A model generated the notes under the pieces. The model was not told the origin of the DNA, made no database searches, and was given only the letters and a program-made list of their open reading frames with translations. From Candidatus Cloacimonadota bacterium (GTDB taxonomy: Bacteria > Hydrothermota > E44-bin80), in NCBI GenBank assembly GCA_004375785.1, contig SOKM01000106.1, positions 1-5,839 of the forward strand: a DNA stretch of 5,839 nucleotides. The letters run 5' to 3'. Positions 5,027-5,839 of the stretch are shown in pieces; positions within the stretch are counted from its first letter, which is position 1, and each line of letters starts with the position of its first letter. The position numbers were made by a program, and so were the translations under genes.

Positions 5027-5839
5027 TTAATTAAGCTCCATATAATCTAAAGCCATCCTTATCCGATGCGTATAGGTGGCGTTTGCATGTACCCATTCGT
5101 AGCCTGCATCAGCTATTCCCTGTCTCTCCTGATTATGGTCAAGCCAATGGCGTACTTTCTTCGCGAGATCTCCTGGACTCGTGTAGCATCTAATAACATT
5201 CTCTGGAAAAATCTCATAAATCCCTTCCCTATAGAGCTCTAGCGCAAACCCTCCGGCACCCAGAATCTTATAATTCCTAACAGAAGTGTATTTGCCATTG
5301 CCAGGCCACCCAGACATAGCAATGTTGACCCTTGAAAGAGAGACCATTTTATTGTGTTCTTCATTGTAGATTCGAGGAATACCATAACAACCCCAAAACT
5401 TATAACTCAATCCCATCTCCTTTATGGCATTCAGAAAGAAATGTCTATTCTTATGGGAGCCCCTAACACTACCAGCAAAACTGACATCACAGGAGTATTT
5501 TGCTTTATCCTCACTGGTAATTTCTTTCGGCTTATCATACACCTCGTCCTGTAGTCCTTGGGGAAGCCAGAAGGTATTGGGATTGATTCGCTTCCATTGT
5601 GGGATAGTCTTTGTATCCGGGATAAAGTGATAATCACAATTATTAATTAATGGAAACAGATATGCCCATCTCTTTACCTGCGTCCTTGTATCAACATTCC
5701 AAATACAGGTAATGGCATTTTTGAATCTTGCTTTGATCTCCGATACCTTCCATGTCAACGCCTGTGTTCTTGAGCAAAAAACCAAATCTGGCTTGAACTC
5801 ACACGCTACATTATAAGAATCATGTGGCTGGCGTTTTGC
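5027..5839 (-). CDS. CgeB-like GT-B glycosyltransferase, 5' end cut by window edge
   Basis: This is probably a retaining GT-B glycosyltransferase of the CgeB / Glyco_trans_1_2 group, acting in the cytoplasm with a nucleotide sugar. The frame is open to the right edge, giving 270 visible residues. A TTG at 5785 could be read as a start, but the 18 codons before it are open and read naturally into it (FKPDLVFCSRTQ), so the true start lies outside the window. Visible family marks are CDVSFAGS near residues 117-124, which begins the C-terminal Rossmann domain. SVRNYKILGAGGF near 176-188 is the usual nucleotide-sugar binding segment. The ending DAGYEWVHANATYTHRI is the typical CgeB tail (AGxxxVxxxHTYxHR). 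Full-length members usually have 300-400 residues, so perhaps 50-130 are missing. The acceptor and donor cannot be told. The gene stops one base before the aminotransferase start, so the two are probably co-translated. Confidence 0.82.
   Translation of the reverse strand, partial: AKRQPHDSYNVACEFKPDLVFCSRTQALTWKVSEIKARFKNAITCIWNVDTRTQVKRWAYLFPLINNCDYHFIPDTKTIPQWKRINPNTFWLPQGLQDEVYDKPKEITSEDKAKYSCDVSFAGSVRGSHKNRHFFLNAIKEMGLSYKFWGCYGIPRIYNEEHNKMVSLSRVNIAMSGWPGNGKYTSVRNYKILGAGGFALELYREGIYEIFPENVIRCYTSPGDLAKKVRHWLDHNQERQGIADAGYEWVHANATYTHRIRMALDYMELN

Larger units (their letters stand above)
1..5839 (-). other. Single minus-strand operon segment for glycan synthesis and tailoring
   Basis: Eight genes follow each other on one strand. 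Spacings in transcription order are +1, -4, -4, +2, -8, -4, +16 and +7 bases (positive is a gap, negative an overlap). Most starts have a Shine-Dalgarno-like sequence lying inside the previous gene, which favours translational coupling. No internal promoter or terminator space exists, and no stretch over 20 bases is non-coding. The content is three glycosyltransferases, one aminotransferase, one formyltransferase and four methyltransferases. That the whole set modifies one glycan is an inference from families and co-transcription. Confidence 0.8.

Noticed and set aside
5354..5637. Short plus- and minus-strand frames inside the CgeB-like gene
   Set aside because: All overlap the well-supported C-terminal domain of the glycosyltransferase in other frames and show no motifs.
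5783..5785. TTG as the start codon of the CgeB-like gene
   Set aside because: The frame is open upstream to the window edge and the residues before the TTG read as a normal family sequence (FKPDLVF), so the protein begins outside the window.

Overview
The window is a single, unbroken block of eight genes, all on the minus strand. It is read from the right edge (5839) to the left edge (1). Both end genes run off the window. Neighbouring genes are separated by 1 to 16 bases or overlap by 4 or 8 bases. There is no intergenic space for a promoter or terminator, and no RNA gene, mobile element or CRISPR array was seen. The block therefore looks like the middle of one longer transcript.

In transcription order the genes are: a CgeB-like GT-B glycosyltransferase (5' end missing); a DegT/DnrJ/EryC1-type PLP aminotransferase of only 203 residues; a GT8-like glycosyltransferase with a DSD motif; a sugar N-formyltransferase-like protein; two adjacent class I SAM methyltransferases of the Methyltransf_24 type; a third class I methyltransferase of the Methyltransf_11 type; an FkbM-type methyltransferase; and a GT2-type glycosyltransferase (3' end missing). 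The set fits the making and tailoring of an unusual glycan: an amino sugar is formed, N-formylated and O-methylated, and the residues are joined by at least three transferases. This pathway is inferred from families and order; no substrate can be read from the sequence.

The DNA is AT-rich, roughly 40% GC by eye. ATA, AGA and AGG codons are common, and Shine-Dalgarno-like sequences precede most starts. This suggests a bacterium or archaeon, probably uncultivated, or a phage of one. No taxonomic marker is present. The small, single-domain, soluble proteins packed end to end, with no flippase, polymerase, ABC transporter or sugar-nucleotide synthesis gene in view, would suit either the interior of a surface-polysaccharide or flagellin/S-layer glycosylation island, or a phage decoration cassette.

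The points most worth a second look are the half-length aminotransferase, the run of four methyltransferases, the formyltransferase with a changed catalytic motif, and the start correction for the second Methyltransf_24 gene.
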